Source of the DNA: Heliocidaris erythrogramma
Lineage: Eukaryota > Echinodermata > Echinoidea > Camarodonta > Echinometridae
NCBI GenBank assembly: GCA_025617745.1
Contig: CM046859.1
Location: 24,180,006 to 24,244,005, forward strand
Reading direction: 5' to 3'
DNA length: 64,000 bases
The notes below the pieces were generated by a model. The model worked only from the letters and a program-made list of their open reading frames with translations. It searched no databases and was not told where the DNA came from. Position 1 is the stretch's first letter; the number at the start of each line of letters is the position of its first letter. Positions 11,563-23,086 of the stretch are shown here, in pieces. Position numbers and translations under genes: made by a program.

Positions 11563-11845
11563 AATTACTATTATCAAGGGGCAGATCGCGGACGAGTTTA
11601 GCAAACGTAAACGAATCTCTAACAGTATGAACAGACAAACAATCTAAGACTGGCTGAAGTTGCTCGCTTAGCCATTTTGCCAGTTCATGCTGCGCTGACC
11701 CAACCATCGATAGAATAGGACGAAGCGGAACGTTTGTTTTGTGGGTTTTGGGGATGCCGTACATGCGGGGTCTTAGCGAGGTTTGTGGTCGAATTCTATC
11801 ATAAACTGGCTTGTGGTCGAATTCTATCATAGACTGGCTTAGACA
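11563..11845 (-). pseudogene. Penelope RT N-terminal fragment (left arm)
   Basis: Minus-strand frame with the PLE fingers motif MYGIPKTHK and then RPILSMVGSAQHELAKWLSE, ending at LDNSN where the 1.6 kb insertion begins. It is the missing upstream part of the left arm: its end (gataatagtaatt) is directly continued by the text at 9977. A 25-base unit containing tatgatagaattcgaccaca is duplicated near 11790-11835. This copy keeps the reading frame at HELAKW, where the right arm has lost one A. Confidence 0.8.
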
Positions 11846-13677
11846 AATCGTCAGATTTTCACATGACTCGCGAATGCTTGGTGGCACTGCGCGGACTTAA
11901 AGCCAATCCTGATATTCATATATGCAAACCCGATAAGGGCACCGGTGTCGTCATTCTGAATAAAAGTGACTATGTTAACAAAATGTCTGACATTCTTCAT
12001 GATGAATCAAAGTTTTGTCGCATAGGTGCTGTCCCAGAACATGATCGCACAGCCACTTTGGAAACCAAGCTCCAACGACATTTATTAGATTTATGTAAAC
12101 GCGGCGATTTGTCTAAGCTAGTTTATGATAGAATTCGACCATATGGCTCGCTAAGACCCCGCATGTACGGCCTCCCCAAAACCCACAAAACAAACGTTCC
12201 GCTTCGTCCTATTCTATCGATGGTTGGGTCAGCGCAGCATGAACTGGCAAATGGCTAAGCGAGCAACTTCAGCCAGTCTTAGATTGTTTGTCTGTTCATA
12301 CTGTTAGAGATTCGTTTACGTTTGCTAAACTCGTCCGCGATCTGCCCCTTGATAATAGTAATTGTGTTATGTGTTCATTCGATATCTCTAGCATATTTAC
12401 CAACGTGCCACTGAAAGAAGCTATTGACATCTGTGCTTCTTATCTCTATCATGGTGACTTAGACTCACCACCTGTTCCTGAGCCCGTATTCATTGATCTC
12501 ATGAACTTTGCCACTCGCGCGGTTGAGTTTAGTTTCAATGATACGATGTATTCACAGATAGATGGTGTGGCTATGGGATCCCCATTAGGCCCCGCACTTG
12601 CTAACATTTTTGTTGGCTTTCATGAAATGCGCCTGCTAGGCTGCTACAGAACGCCACCGATCTTAATATAGTCCCACATGTGTATTGTCGGTATGTTGAT
12701 GATACGTTTGCAATTTTTGATAACCGCGCAGCGTGTGAGGTTTTCCTTACACAACTGAACCGGCTCCATCCCGCGCTAAAATTCACATGTGAAATTGAAC
12801 TGTCCAATGCGCTCCCATTTCTCGACGTTCTCGTTGAGAGAAGTGATGGGAAATTCATCACTTCCGCTACCGCAAGCCCACATTCACCGGGCAATACACG
12901 AGATGGGACTCGTACAGTGCAACTTCATACAAGATTGGGCTCATTAGAAACTTAGTGTGCCGCGCCCTAAGGATTTGCTCTGCGTGCAAATTAGCTCCCG
13001 AAATCGCGAAAATCAAAACTATTCTCCTTGACAATGGTTACCCTGAGCATGTTATATCTCGCACCATAACACGGACGCTGGAGGCACAATCCAAATCTGA
13101 CACCAGATTTGGACCTGCCAAATGCCCCGTGTATCTCAAACTACCCTGGAGGGTTAAGGTATCTGACAAATACGCCAGTCAGATCAAACACGCAGTGTCA
13201 CGTTGCTATTACGCGGTTTCGACACGCATTGTGTTTTCTACACACAGGATGCTACCGTCAACTAGCAAGGATGTACTACCCACCCCCCACTTGAGTAATG
13301 TTATTTACCAATTTCAGTGCCGGTGCGATGCCAGGTACGTGGGCCGTACTTCTCAGCGGTTGGCTGATCGCATTAAACAACACATTCCCTCGACTATTCG
13401 GAACCGTACAACCAATCAGCGCACGCAGCCCGTCCGTGCCTGCAAATCTGAAATGCACGCTAACAGACCAAAGATAGCCAAATGCGATTCAGCGATTGGT
13501 CTCCACTTGCTGAACAATCCAGCTTGCGCACAAAGCTATGCCGACGATCAATTCTCAATTATGTCCCGGGCCAGAAGCTCAGCGCATTTACGCTTTCTGG
13601 AAGCTGCTTACATTCAATCGCATGAACCTCTTCTGTGCAGACAAAAGGAGTTCGTCCAAGCTTTGCGATTGTTCTGA
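11846..13677 (+). pseudogene. Penelope-like RT + GIY-YIG endonuclease, frameshifted
   Basis: Segments in order: KPDKGTGVVILNKSDYVNKM (N-terminal PLE block), MYGLPKTHKTNVPLRPILSM, FDISSIFTNVPLKEAIDI, DGVAMGSPLGPALANIFVGF, YCRYVDDTFAIF (catalytic YxDD), LPFLDVLVER, YRKPTFTGQYTRWDS, then a ~240-residue C-terminal part with a GIY-YIG-type nuclease (YQFQCRCDARYVGRTSQR ... RIKQH). PLEs couple this RT to this nuclease. At least three frameshifts break the frame: one A lost near 12248 (seen by comparison with the left arm), another between 12640 and 12680, and one near 12855. The start of the RT is missing at the head-to-head junction. It ends at the stop at 13675-13677. Confidence 0.85.
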
Positions 13678-13750
13678 AATTACGGCGTCTAGGTTGCGTC
13701 CGGGTTCACCGAGTATAATATAGTTGATTTCAAGTAATTTGTTATATACC

Positions 13751-13798
13751 TGCGTGATAACCTGATGAGTGCAGGTCGAAAAGCTTCGTTATCATGTC
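13751..13798 (+). ncRNA. hammerhead-ribozyme-like motif (right PLE arm)
   Basis: The order gcgtgataac - CTGATGA - gtgcaggtc - GAA - aagctt - c - gttatcatgt matches a type I hammerhead. The conserved CTGATGA and GAA boxes are present, a TTC would be the cleavage triplet, and helix I pairs gtgataac with gttatcat (about 8-10 pairs with wobbles). Weak points: helix II offers only one clear pair, and helix III is a bare AAGCTT palindrome, so a monomer would fold poorly, while dimers might work. Hammerheads are known from the terminal repeats of PLEs, and this one lies at the 3' end of the PLE in both arms. Confidence 0.5.
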
Positions 13799-13830
13799 TC
13801 TTTTTCGTGCCATATTGATATATTAGTACA

Positions 13831-14781
13831 GTAAGTGTTTTTGCACTATGTATCAACCATGGTACAGACCATTTTCCTGTCATCATTCAACCAAGATTTT
13901 GCCACAGAAGTGCATTACTAACATGTAATTTGCCCAGGAGCATAATTATGGCATAATATATTGTCTTTTATTTCATCATTAATTGAATAAATATGATTCT
14001 TGTACATTTAAGCTAGTTTGAAGTGTACAAAATGATGATCTGATTCAAATTTTGGTGAAATAAAAAGACATAGTGTTGTGTTGCGGTTCTCCACCATGTT
14101 GTGTTGCGGTTCTCCACCATGTTGTGTTGCGGGGATCGTGTTTGTGATGTTAGTCCATATAGTAACAATGACGAGTCGATGAGAGGTATATTGAAGTGCA
14201 GTTGTACATATAGTTTATTACAGTCAGAGATAATCAGCAGCATACAACATATATTATCTTGGAAATATGTCTAGCAGGAGTTGAGCATGTCTGCTCTCTG
14301 TGATGGTCAGTCCTGAAATCCCCTTCCTTAAACTATATGGGGTGCTCCATTTATATCTCCAGCAGTATAGGGGGATACTTTCTATATCATGTGAACAAAA
14401 TGTGGAGTTCCCATGAAGAGGGGGTGAATTCTGCTGGTACCTTACAATGTATACATTAATCAAGAAGTTGTCTAAAGGACAAAGGAGGCTTATAAACAAA
14501 AGGGAGATTATGAACAATTGGTGTATTATGACGAAGGATTAAATTAACATCATAAAATTTGGGAGTGTGGGAACTGGAGTTGGAGGGGGCTTGTATTGAG
14601 AACTATTACATAACAATAGTATTATTGTAATGTAACAGAGTGTAGCGATTGTTTTTATGGCATTTGGAAAAAATATATATATACATACATCTGTTGAAAC
14701 ATGTATGAGACTTTTGATAAACTAAGGACTGCAAGTATTTCTACATGTATGCGGCAAGTATGTAGGGGTATTTATCAACCA
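13831..14781. other. intergenic, short tandem repeat
   Basis: No gene. A unit of about 25 bp (gttgtgttgcggttctccac) is repeated at about 14070-14132. The block tggtacagaccattttcctg (13860) recurs at 16680 with the following ~80 bases conserved, so this is a repeated host sequence. Confidence 0.4.
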
Positions 14782-14794
14782 TGGTACAGACCAT

Positions 14795-16679
14795 GGGTGT
14801 CGATCCCGGGGAGGGGGTGGGGGTATATCTCCGCCCCCCTCCCCCCCCCCCAAAAAAAAAGAGGTGGGGGATGGCCTGTATTATCACCCCCCCCCCCAAT
14901 ATATTTGGATGGAATAAAGAATTATTATATATTTTTAACCTAAAACCAATAATTATCCAAAATCATTATGTTTGATCTTGAAATACCATCACATTTTTGA
15001 ACGATTAGATGATTGTAAGGAAATAAGAAATGCTAAAATATCGAAGAAAATTCGTTCGCGAGTCGCCTTGTTATTCTCAATTGAGGGGTCCGTCCATTCC
15101 TTCTTTTCATTAAAAAAAAATTTTTTTTGATGTTCTAAAATGCTCTTAGTTTTATAGACAGATTTTTGAAAAAGTCCCTGGAGTGGGAAGGGGATACCCC
15201 CTCCCACACCCTCCTCCGCTCGCTCGCTTCGCTCAGTGGCGTCTCTAAGGGGGCAGAGGGCACTGGCCTGGGCAGCACTTGGAGGGGGCGTAAAAAACTC
15301 AAAGGAGAGAAAGAAAAAAATGGGGGAATTGAAGAATCCGCAGGGTATAGAAATCTAGTTTTTGAAGGTCTGAAATGCAAATATTTTCCAAAGTTCGCTC
15401 CCTCGCATAAATATTTTCTTTCAAGATCTCGTAATTTCGTGCCCCAGTAGGCCTATAATTATAGTTCTTAAATATAGCTTAAAGCCCTTGTTCTTAATGT
15501 GCGGCCCGGCCCACGAGACGATTTCATGCGGCCGGCCAAAAATATCTATATAGTAAGAAAAAATAATAATCTTGTCTTATGCTATGTTGATGCATATCAT
15601 CCTAACTATTGTTATGCATGAATAAAAGTATCAAAGCAGTATCATATTTATCCGTTCCCTGTTCTGCCACAAGTTTAAAAACACCAAACAAACATGAAAC
15701 GAAGAAAAAATAAGGACACGGGAGAGTATTCTAAAATCGTTCAGCTGTCCTTAGATGAGCCATTCGGGTATGCATAAACATCTGAGGTGGGGGTGGGGGC
15801 TGAAGCCCTCTCCCCCGAGAATATCAAAATTCTGGGCAGTCAAATGGTCTCTTTCTAATTTTTATATCTCAGATGATCTAAATTAGCACATTTTGATGAC
15901 GAAATTAGATTTTCACGATTCTAAAGTGTCAATTTTTTGCTCGCAAGCATCACTCGCTCATTAAATCGAAAAGCTAGAAAGCTATAATACACAATGTATT
16001 CGGGCAATTGAGACGTGAGCTCCATACGTCTTTATATGTATGTGTAATACTATACTCAGTGGCCCGCGACGTAATTTCAAAAATATTTATGCCCTCCTCC
16101 CCGACATAATAATTAAGAACCCAGGGCTTAAAGGGTTCAAAATTTGAAAAAATAATGATGTAATTGCTTTGTTCGCTATATCATGTAAGTTTCATATGAC
16201 CCCTGCTAAATATTGCGCCCCCAATATAGGATAAAGTGTATAAAACAGCATTTGCAAAGGTTCAACTTTTGAAAGAAATCTCAACTGTAGGTAGCCTTGC
16301 TGCATTTCTCGACTCTTTCTCAAGCCTATATGGTTTTCGTTAGTTTTGCTTCCGATTGTAGAAGTGAGTGAAAAGAAAACTGTTATCAATGTATAAAATT
16401 CGAGCTTCTCTACCGCTCAATGCGGTGGTCAATTGCAAACTTTCCTTGGTAAAATGCACAAGAAATTGCGTTTTTTAGGGTTAAAAATTGAAAAATTTGA
16501 GGCTTAGTCGCTTTGCTCCCATGCAAACGTAGAAAAGTTTGTGCACACGGGGGGCGGGGGGGGGGGGGGGCGTAACTTCATTTTTGCCCCAGGCGCCATA
16601 ATCCCGAGATATACGCCACTTGCTTCACTCCCTCGCCGGTCATCCAACCACCCCCCAGTCGTGCACGGATTGACACCCC
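14795..16679. mobile_element. 1.9 kb insertion between 13 bp direct repeats
   Basis: The 13-mer tggtacagaccat occurs at 14782-14794 and 16680-16692. The text after the second copy continues as in the related site at 13860, so the segment between looks inserted. Its ends are weakly inverted: gggtgtcgatcc at the left and ggattgacaccc at the right. The interior holds C/G-rich runs (about 14843, 14886, 16556) and no transposase or RT. A 13 bp duplication is longer than usual for DNA transposons; a retroposed or composite origin is possible. Confidence 0.55.
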
Positions 16680-16692
16680 TGGTACAGACCAT

Positions 16693-18440
16693 TTTCTTGT
16701 CATCATTCAACATAGTTCTGCCATAGCAGTGTATTCCTAACGTGTAATTTGCCCAGGAGCTTAGCATGTTTTCTTTTATTTCATCAAGTATATATGATTC
16801 TTGTATAGATGATCAAAATGGTGATCAAATTTTTAGTATTGATCTTATGTCATAAAGTGTAGCAATTATCTTTAATATATCACATGTACATGTATACCAC
16901 AACTCCAAGAAATATAAACATCCCAAAAGGCTTATGGTAATATTGTACATAAAATAATATGCCACCTTGTCAATTTGGTTTTTGGTGACTGAACCATGGA
17001 TGGAAAGTGTTGAAGTTTGTGTGCATACGGTTTTTTCAAATCATCAAGTTCTGCAAGTGTTTACATGAATATCCTCATTGCCCATGTTTATCACTGAATT
17101 TGAATGAGTGGTGGTTTTTTTGTACCCCTCCCTATCTTTTCATTTGTTCCTGTTGTGAAAGGTCCTAATACTATAGCTTTATAAACTAGCAAAATAAGCG
17201 GCATCTGAAAATCTTCCCGTGGATATTTTTTCATTAATCCAAAGAGGTTCTCTTCTATTCTTTCAATAAAAACATCATTCTGTAAGCCTGTGTTCCAAAG
17301 TAAATATTTGCCTTTAACTCTTCCTTTTTAACAAAATAAGGGCCAAGAAGAACCAATCCTTGAATACGGTGTACAATACTTTGCAAAATCTAAAAAACCC
17401 CTGTTAATTTAGCAATACTAGTACTGCACAAAGAGATTCGATCATACCAGTATGCCCTCCGAAGGAGGGCTAGAGAGTCAACTAAAATCTGCCCTTTGAC
17501 ATTCCATAGGCTTTGCATTGGATGCATTGTGGGAGCTTTGTCCAATTTGAACAGTGAGCTAGGAGGGTCAATTTGAATAAATGTTTATTCATGAGGAATG
17601 ACGTCATAAATTCGTCAAATACTGTTCGATGATTGGTTAGTGGTCATATTAACATAATGTTTTATGTATAAGATCATACATAATTCATTTTTTTCATTCC
17701 CACAATTCCCTACAATTTGGACACGAAATAGGGAAAAATGGCGGCCGTGCGGGTAATGATAGTTTTGTGCAATTTCAACACAAATCTCAAAAAAACTTTG
17801 TTTTTGAGAATTTTCTGTTTTAGAAGGAGTTTGTCTTGTAAGTCTCACGAAAGCAGAAAATTCTTCCGGTGGACATTCTCATCGGTGGCATGCTTTTATT
17901 TACTACATTTACTATGATCCTAACCTCTTGTTCTCTTTTGATTGCAGAGCTAAAAGTATTGGACCAAAGAGAGAAACACAGGGGGACCAGGACCAGATCA
18001 TCCAATATCGTGATAGACCCTCCCTGGGGCTGGGCTGTAGATTATTGATTGTCATCCACTCACTGCAGGAAACCCAAGTTGAACTGGAAAGGTAAATTGT
18101 TTTTCGAAAACGTAGACCTCTAAGCCCACATAATTGGTTTAAATTTGGCCATTGCTTAGTCTTTAGACATTATTATACTATAGTAGTAGCTCTGTAAGAT
18201 TAGATCTTATTATTGATATTAGACTTAGACTACATGTGTATCTGTTTTCTGTAGTGTAAGTTAGACCGTACGGAGACGTAGTCTGTACAGTCAAAATCAA
18301 AATTCTAAAGTCCAGTAGGGGCCTGAATTATTTTGATTATACCCGCTTACCGATTACTAGATGTCTGGCTGGCAAGACCAAAAAATATACGGATCTCCCT
18401 CCTAGCAGTTTACCAAAGTTGACAATCCAGCATTTGTGTG
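16693..18440. other. intergenic, no gene recognised
   Basis: No convincing frame. There are some GC-richer patches (around 17450-17760 and 17860-18080), but the open frames are under 80 codons and match nothing known to me. Exons of an interrupted host gene cannot be excluded. Confidence 0.3.
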
Positions 18441-20160
18441 CCCCCACGCCCCCCCCCCCCCCCCCCCCCTTATACAAAATCCTGGATCCGCCCCTGGATA
18501 GATGTACCCTTTTTGTTCCATTCTTTAAAATCCAGTCCACAAGAAATTTCATTTTTTTTGTCCTTTCTTTTTGTTTTTATTATGCACGTTGTCCAAGTAA
18601 GCTCATCAGTTACATGGCTTGTTAAGGTGTTAAGTGTTAAGTAACGGAGTCATTAGGAATCGAAGTATTTTTATCTTTATTATCATTTAATGTTTAATTA
18701 ATTTTTTTCTAGAGAGATTTATTGCTAATTTACATAATGGAAAATACATGTATTCTAAATGTCAGGAATGCTGTTTCTGAGCTGGAAATTGAATGTCAAA
18801 GTATGGGTCAAAAGAAAAGAGCTAACATACTATTCAAAGGGGAAACAAACAGATTTATTTCATTTCATTCATTTCTTTTCTTTTTTTTTCTTTTTTCTTT
18901 TTTTTTTTGGGGGGGGGGAGGGGGGGGGGGAGGGGGTTGTATCATGGCTATTAATGGCCCTTATTGCAATCACTTGACATTTCACTCTCAGAGCATGTAT
19001 ATATATATATATACATCCAAACATTCGTAATTTTGAAATAAAAGCAAAGACTTTGACTACCACGGATTTACCTTTTGTAGGTCTACATATTCATGTACAC
19101 TTAATTTAAAAAAAATTGTAGTTGGTATGATTGGCCCATTAATCTTGAGCCTAATTCTAAATTCTTTTCACACTTCAAAACAATACTTAATAAAACCTTT
19201 TAAGTTAGGCACAGCCAGTTATCATGTCACCTCAGAATAATGCAGTAATTTAAATTCGAAATATAACCAATAAATTTTCAAAATCAAATAATTTTCCTTT
19301 TAATTCCAGTGTAATTGAGAAAAAGAGTTAGAAAATTGTGGCATGACTATATTATGAAAAATGATTTTAGTTCATCATCTTTAATGCAACTTGTGTTTAT
19401 AATTGTATGCATAAGTAGTGCATTAAGATTTAATCATATTTATTTAATCTTCAACCTTAAGTGATAATCCCTTTCATCATCTCCTTGAAGCAATGCTGTG
19501 ATAGCTATGATTATTTTTCTTGAAACACAAATGGTTTTATAATCTTTAATTTGTTCCTTTTTATCATCTGTGCAATAATTGTGCAATCAGTCTGGGGCAT
19601 GTTTCTATGCAAACGAATCAGGGGCTCGGGAGTTTCAGCCCACGCCAAAATTTTCAAAACTACCAATATTTGGACAAACATCGCCTCATGGGCTCTTTGT
19701 ACTTTTATGTATTGTATATTGTGATGATAATTTGAAGGGATGTACATGGATATACATTACCATCCACCTATATATCGCATGTCACTAGATAGATTTAAAC
19801 TTGTTTGCATACAAAATAAAATAAAATAGAAATTGGTATGCCGTCTCCCTCACCTTTTGTTGTCCATGAACCATATATAATCTGTATATTGCCAAGAAAG
19901 CATTAACTTTTATGTTGATATGTGAGTGATTTTAATAAACATCATTTCACACTGAGAAACTTCCATTTGGTGTTTTCCCCTATAATTTTGTGAAAGATGT
20001 GGTGATGATGATGCAGGCACAATATGGTATGTGTTCTACTGTTCTGAAGTGTGAAGGTGGATTGGTGTAAATACAGCCTTATGCAACCTTGTATAAATGG
20101 ATGATAGACTGATTTGTGTGGGGTTTCTGTTGATGGGTTCATCTTACTCGTATTACTGAA
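18441..20160. other. intergenic with poly-C and poly-G runs
   Basis: A 21-base C run lies at 18449-18469, followed by tacaaaatcctggatccgcc, and an interrupted G run lies around 18909-18937. Otherwise AT-rich with no gene. Proline- and glycine-rich open frames here come from the homopolymers. Confidence 0.4.
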
Positions 20161-20164
20161 AGAC

Positions 20165-20463
20165 CGGAGGGGGGGGGGGGGGGGGCTGGTGAATGACGAG
20201 AGAAATAAAAAATCAGATTTTTGAGGTTTGTTTTGTTTGTTGCTGTTTTAGTTGTTGTTTTTTTGTTTGTGTGTTTTGGGGTGTTTTTTGTTTTTATGCC
20301 TCCGGCACCCACCTTCGGGGGGGGAGGGGGGGGGGGGGCTGGTGAATGACGAGAGAAATAAAAAATCAGATTTTTGAGGTTTGTTTTGTTTGTTGCTGTT
20401 TTAGTTGTTGGTTTTTTTGTTTGTATTTGTGTGTTTTGGGGTGTTTTTTGTTTTTATGCCTCC
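20165..20463 (+). repeat. ~150 bp tandem duplication
   Basis: The block from ggctggtgaatgacgagaga to gttttttgtttttatgcctc occurs twice (about 20186-20303 and 20338-20463), each preceded by a G run. A partial copy of the GCCTCCG hairpin sits between them. Confidence 0.8.
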
Positions 20464-22495
20464 GCCCACCGAAGGTGGGTGCCGGAGGCATTATGTTTTC
20501 GGGTTGTCCGTCCGTGCGTCCGTCCGTCCCACTTCTCGTTACCGCGATATCTGAAGAATCATTTGAGGTAGGAACCTCAAACTTGGTACTAGTATGTATC
20601 CCCATACGAAGATGAACTGATTAGATTTTGGGGTAAGTAGGTCAAAGGTCAGAGGTCACAGAGGTCAATTTACATGAAATTATATGAAATTACTGGTTTT
20701 TAGCACCGTTACCTTGATATCTCAAGAACTGTTTGAGGTAAGAACTTCAAACTTGGTACTAGTATGTATCCCTATACGAAGATGAACTGATTAGATTTTG
20801 GGGTAAGGAGGTGAAAGGTCAGGTCACAGAGGTCAATTTACATGAAATTACATGAAATTCTTGGTTTTTAGCACCGTTACCGCGATTTTTGAAGAACTGT
20901 TTGAGGTAAGAACTTCAAACTTGGTACCAGTATGTATCCCCAAAGAAAGAGGAACTGATTAGATTTTGGGGTAGGTAGGTCAAAGTTCAGAGGTCACAGA
21001 GGTCAATTTACATGAAATTACATGGAATTACTGGTTTTTAGCACCGTTACCGCGATATCTCAAGAACTATCTGAGGTGAGAACTTCAAACTTGGTACCAG
21101 TATGTATCCCCATACGAAGATGAACTGATTAGATTTTGGGATAAGGAGGTGACAGAGGTCAATTTACATGAAATTACATGAAATTCTTGGTTTTTAGCAC
21201 CGTTTCCGCGATATCTCAAGAACTATCTGAGGTGAGAACTTCAAACTTGGTACCAGTATGTATCCCCATAGAAAAATTAACTGATTAGATTTTGGGGTAA
21301 GTAGGTCAAAGGTCAGAGGTCACAGAGGTCAATTTACATGAAATTACATGAAATTACTGGTTTTTAGCCTCGTTACTGCGATATCTCAAGAACCGTTTGA
21401 GGTAAGAACTTTAAACTTGGTACTAGTATGTATCCCTATACGAAGATGAACTGATTAGATTTTGGGGTAAGGAGGTCAAAGGTCAGAGGTCACAGAGGTC
21501 AATTTACATGAAATTACATGAAATTCTTGGTTTTTAGCACCGTTACCGCGATATCTCAAGAACTATCTGAGGTGAGAACTTCAAACTTGGTACCAGTATG
21601 TATCCCCATAGAAAGATGAACTGATTAGATTTTGGGGTAAGTAGGTCAAAGGTCAGAGGTCACAGAGGTCAATTTACATGAAATTACATGAAATTACTGG
21701 TTTTTAGCCTCGTTACTGCGATATCTCAAGAACCGTTTGAGGTAAGAACTTTAAACTTGGTACTAGTATGTATCCCTATACGAAGATGAACTGATTAGAT
21801 TTTGGGGTAAGGAGGTCAAAGGTCAGAGGTCACAGAGGTCAATTTACATGAAATTACATGAAATTCTTGGTTTTTAGCACCGTTACCGCGATATCTCAAG
21901 AACTATCTGAGGTGAGAACTTCAAACTTGGTACCAGTATGTATCCCCATAGAAAGATGAACTGATTAGATTTTGGGGTAAGTAGGTCAAAGGTCAGAGAT
22001 CACAGAGGTCAATTTACATGAAATTACATGAAATTACTTGTTTTTAGCCTCGTTACTGCGATATCTCAAGAACCGTTTGAGGTAAGAACTTCAAACTTGG
22101 TAGTATGTATCCCCATACGAAGATGAACTGATTAGATTTTGGGATAAGGAGGTGACAGAGGTCAATTTACATGAAATTACATGAAATTCTTGGTTTTTAG
22201 CACCGTTACCGCGATTTCTGAAGAACTGTTTGAGGTAAGAACCTCAAACTTGGTACCAGTTTGTATATAGAAAGAGGAACTGATTAGATTTTGGGGTAGT
22301 TTTACATTGTTATCACCATAATTATCTCAACTAATTTGTATTCATGACTAGGAGGAGATAAGTTGGGTTATAAGGTGTAAGGTCAAATGTCAAAGAGGTC
22401 AGTTAACATGTAACTAGAGGCTTTTATTCTGGTTATCACAATATTTCAAGAGCAGTTTGAGCCATCAACTGAATTTAGGCGGAGGCATATAGGAG
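20464..22495. repeat. ~170 bp satellite within a GCCTCCG/CGGAGGC-bounded repeat
   Basis: Eleven head-to-tail monomers start at the phrase cgtta(c/t)ygcgatatctc or a variant: 20537, 20707, 20875, 21045, 21201, 21371, 21541, 21711, 21881, 22051, 22204. Spacing is 168-170 bp, with two shorter units of 156 and 153 bp. Each monomer carries ttgaggtaagaacttcaaac, agtatgtatcccc, gaactgattagattttgggg, ggtcacagaggtcaatttac and catgaaatt. From 21371 on the monomers alternate in two types, giving 340 bp higher-order units. The array is bounded by a GCCTCCG...CGGAGGC hairpin at the left and ggcggaggcatataggagac at the right. Non-coding. Confidence 0.85.
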
Positions 22496-22735
22496 ACGCA
22501 GTCGCATTCATCTTGTTGTTTTTTGCTTGCTTTTTTTTTGTTGTTGTTTGTTTGTTGTTTGTTGTTTTTGTTGTTGTTTGTTTGTTTGTTTTTTTTTTTT
22601 TGGGGGGGGGGTACATGCACCAGCAGCCAGTGCATGGTGGTACATCTTTGTACTCTAGTTTTACTTGAGATATGATACCAGATTTGCAAGGCACAGGGAA
22701 AACGGTCAATCAAGGGAAATTCAATATCGAAGGAG

Positions 22736-22880
22736 GGCTTCTTCTTCTTCTGCTTCTTCTTTCTTCTTCTTCATCTTCCTGTTCTTGTTCTTCTTGTTCT
22801 TCTTCTTCCTTCTCTTCCTCCTTCTCTTCCTCTTCTTTTTTCTTCATTTTCTTTCTTTTTCTTCTTCTTCTTCTTCTTAG
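22736..22880 (+). repeat. CTT-rich microsatellite, left of the Tx1 LINE
   Basis: Imperfect TTC/CTT repeats. The same strand of the same motif resumes at 32105, after the LINE. The long serine- and leucine-rich open frames here are artefacts of the repeat. Confidence 0.85.
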
Positions 22881-23086
22881 TGGAAGGACGTGTCTAGTGT
22901 GAGCTCCGTAAGTTTTCGCTTAAAAACCGTTTGTTAGACCCTTTCTGGTCCTATTTGTTGTGATAAGTGTGTGTATAGTCATTACTTAAGACAAAACCAG
23001 TTTAAGTCCACCATTGTTGGGTTCTTATTTTATGTAAAATTGTGTAATTTTAAGTGTTGTTTTTCTTGTCTCTGTGTAAGGTGGCC

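Larger units (their letters stand above)
8129..13818. mobile_element. Penelope-like element, head-to-head inverted dimer
   Basis: Two partial PLE copies meet head to head near 11845. The right arm (11846-13818) reads on the plus strand and the left arm (11845 down to 8129) on the minus strand. Both arms end outward with the same 3' text (cgtgccatattga on the element strand). The 12-base sequence tatattagtaca flanks the whole unit at 8117-8128 and 13819-13830, which is what one insertion event with target duplication would leave. The left arm was later broken by insertions at 8412-9249 and 9978-11562, and has lost about 460 bp corresponding to 12437-12898 of the right arm. PLEs are known for inverted and truncated copies and for 10-15 bp duplications. 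The last ~28 bp on the left (8129-8155) have no match in the right arm. Confidence 0.8.

Noticed and set aside
18419-19063. Proline- and glycine-rich small proteins
   Set aside because: Driven by poly-C and poly-G runs; frames change with run length.
20537-22300. CRISPR array
   Set aside because: Monomers are about 170 bp, head to tail without unique spacers, in a eukaryotic context with no cas genes.
22665-22902. Serine/leucine/phenylalanine-rich open frames
   Set aside because: They are translations of the CTT microsatellite, with no non-repeat protein sequence.
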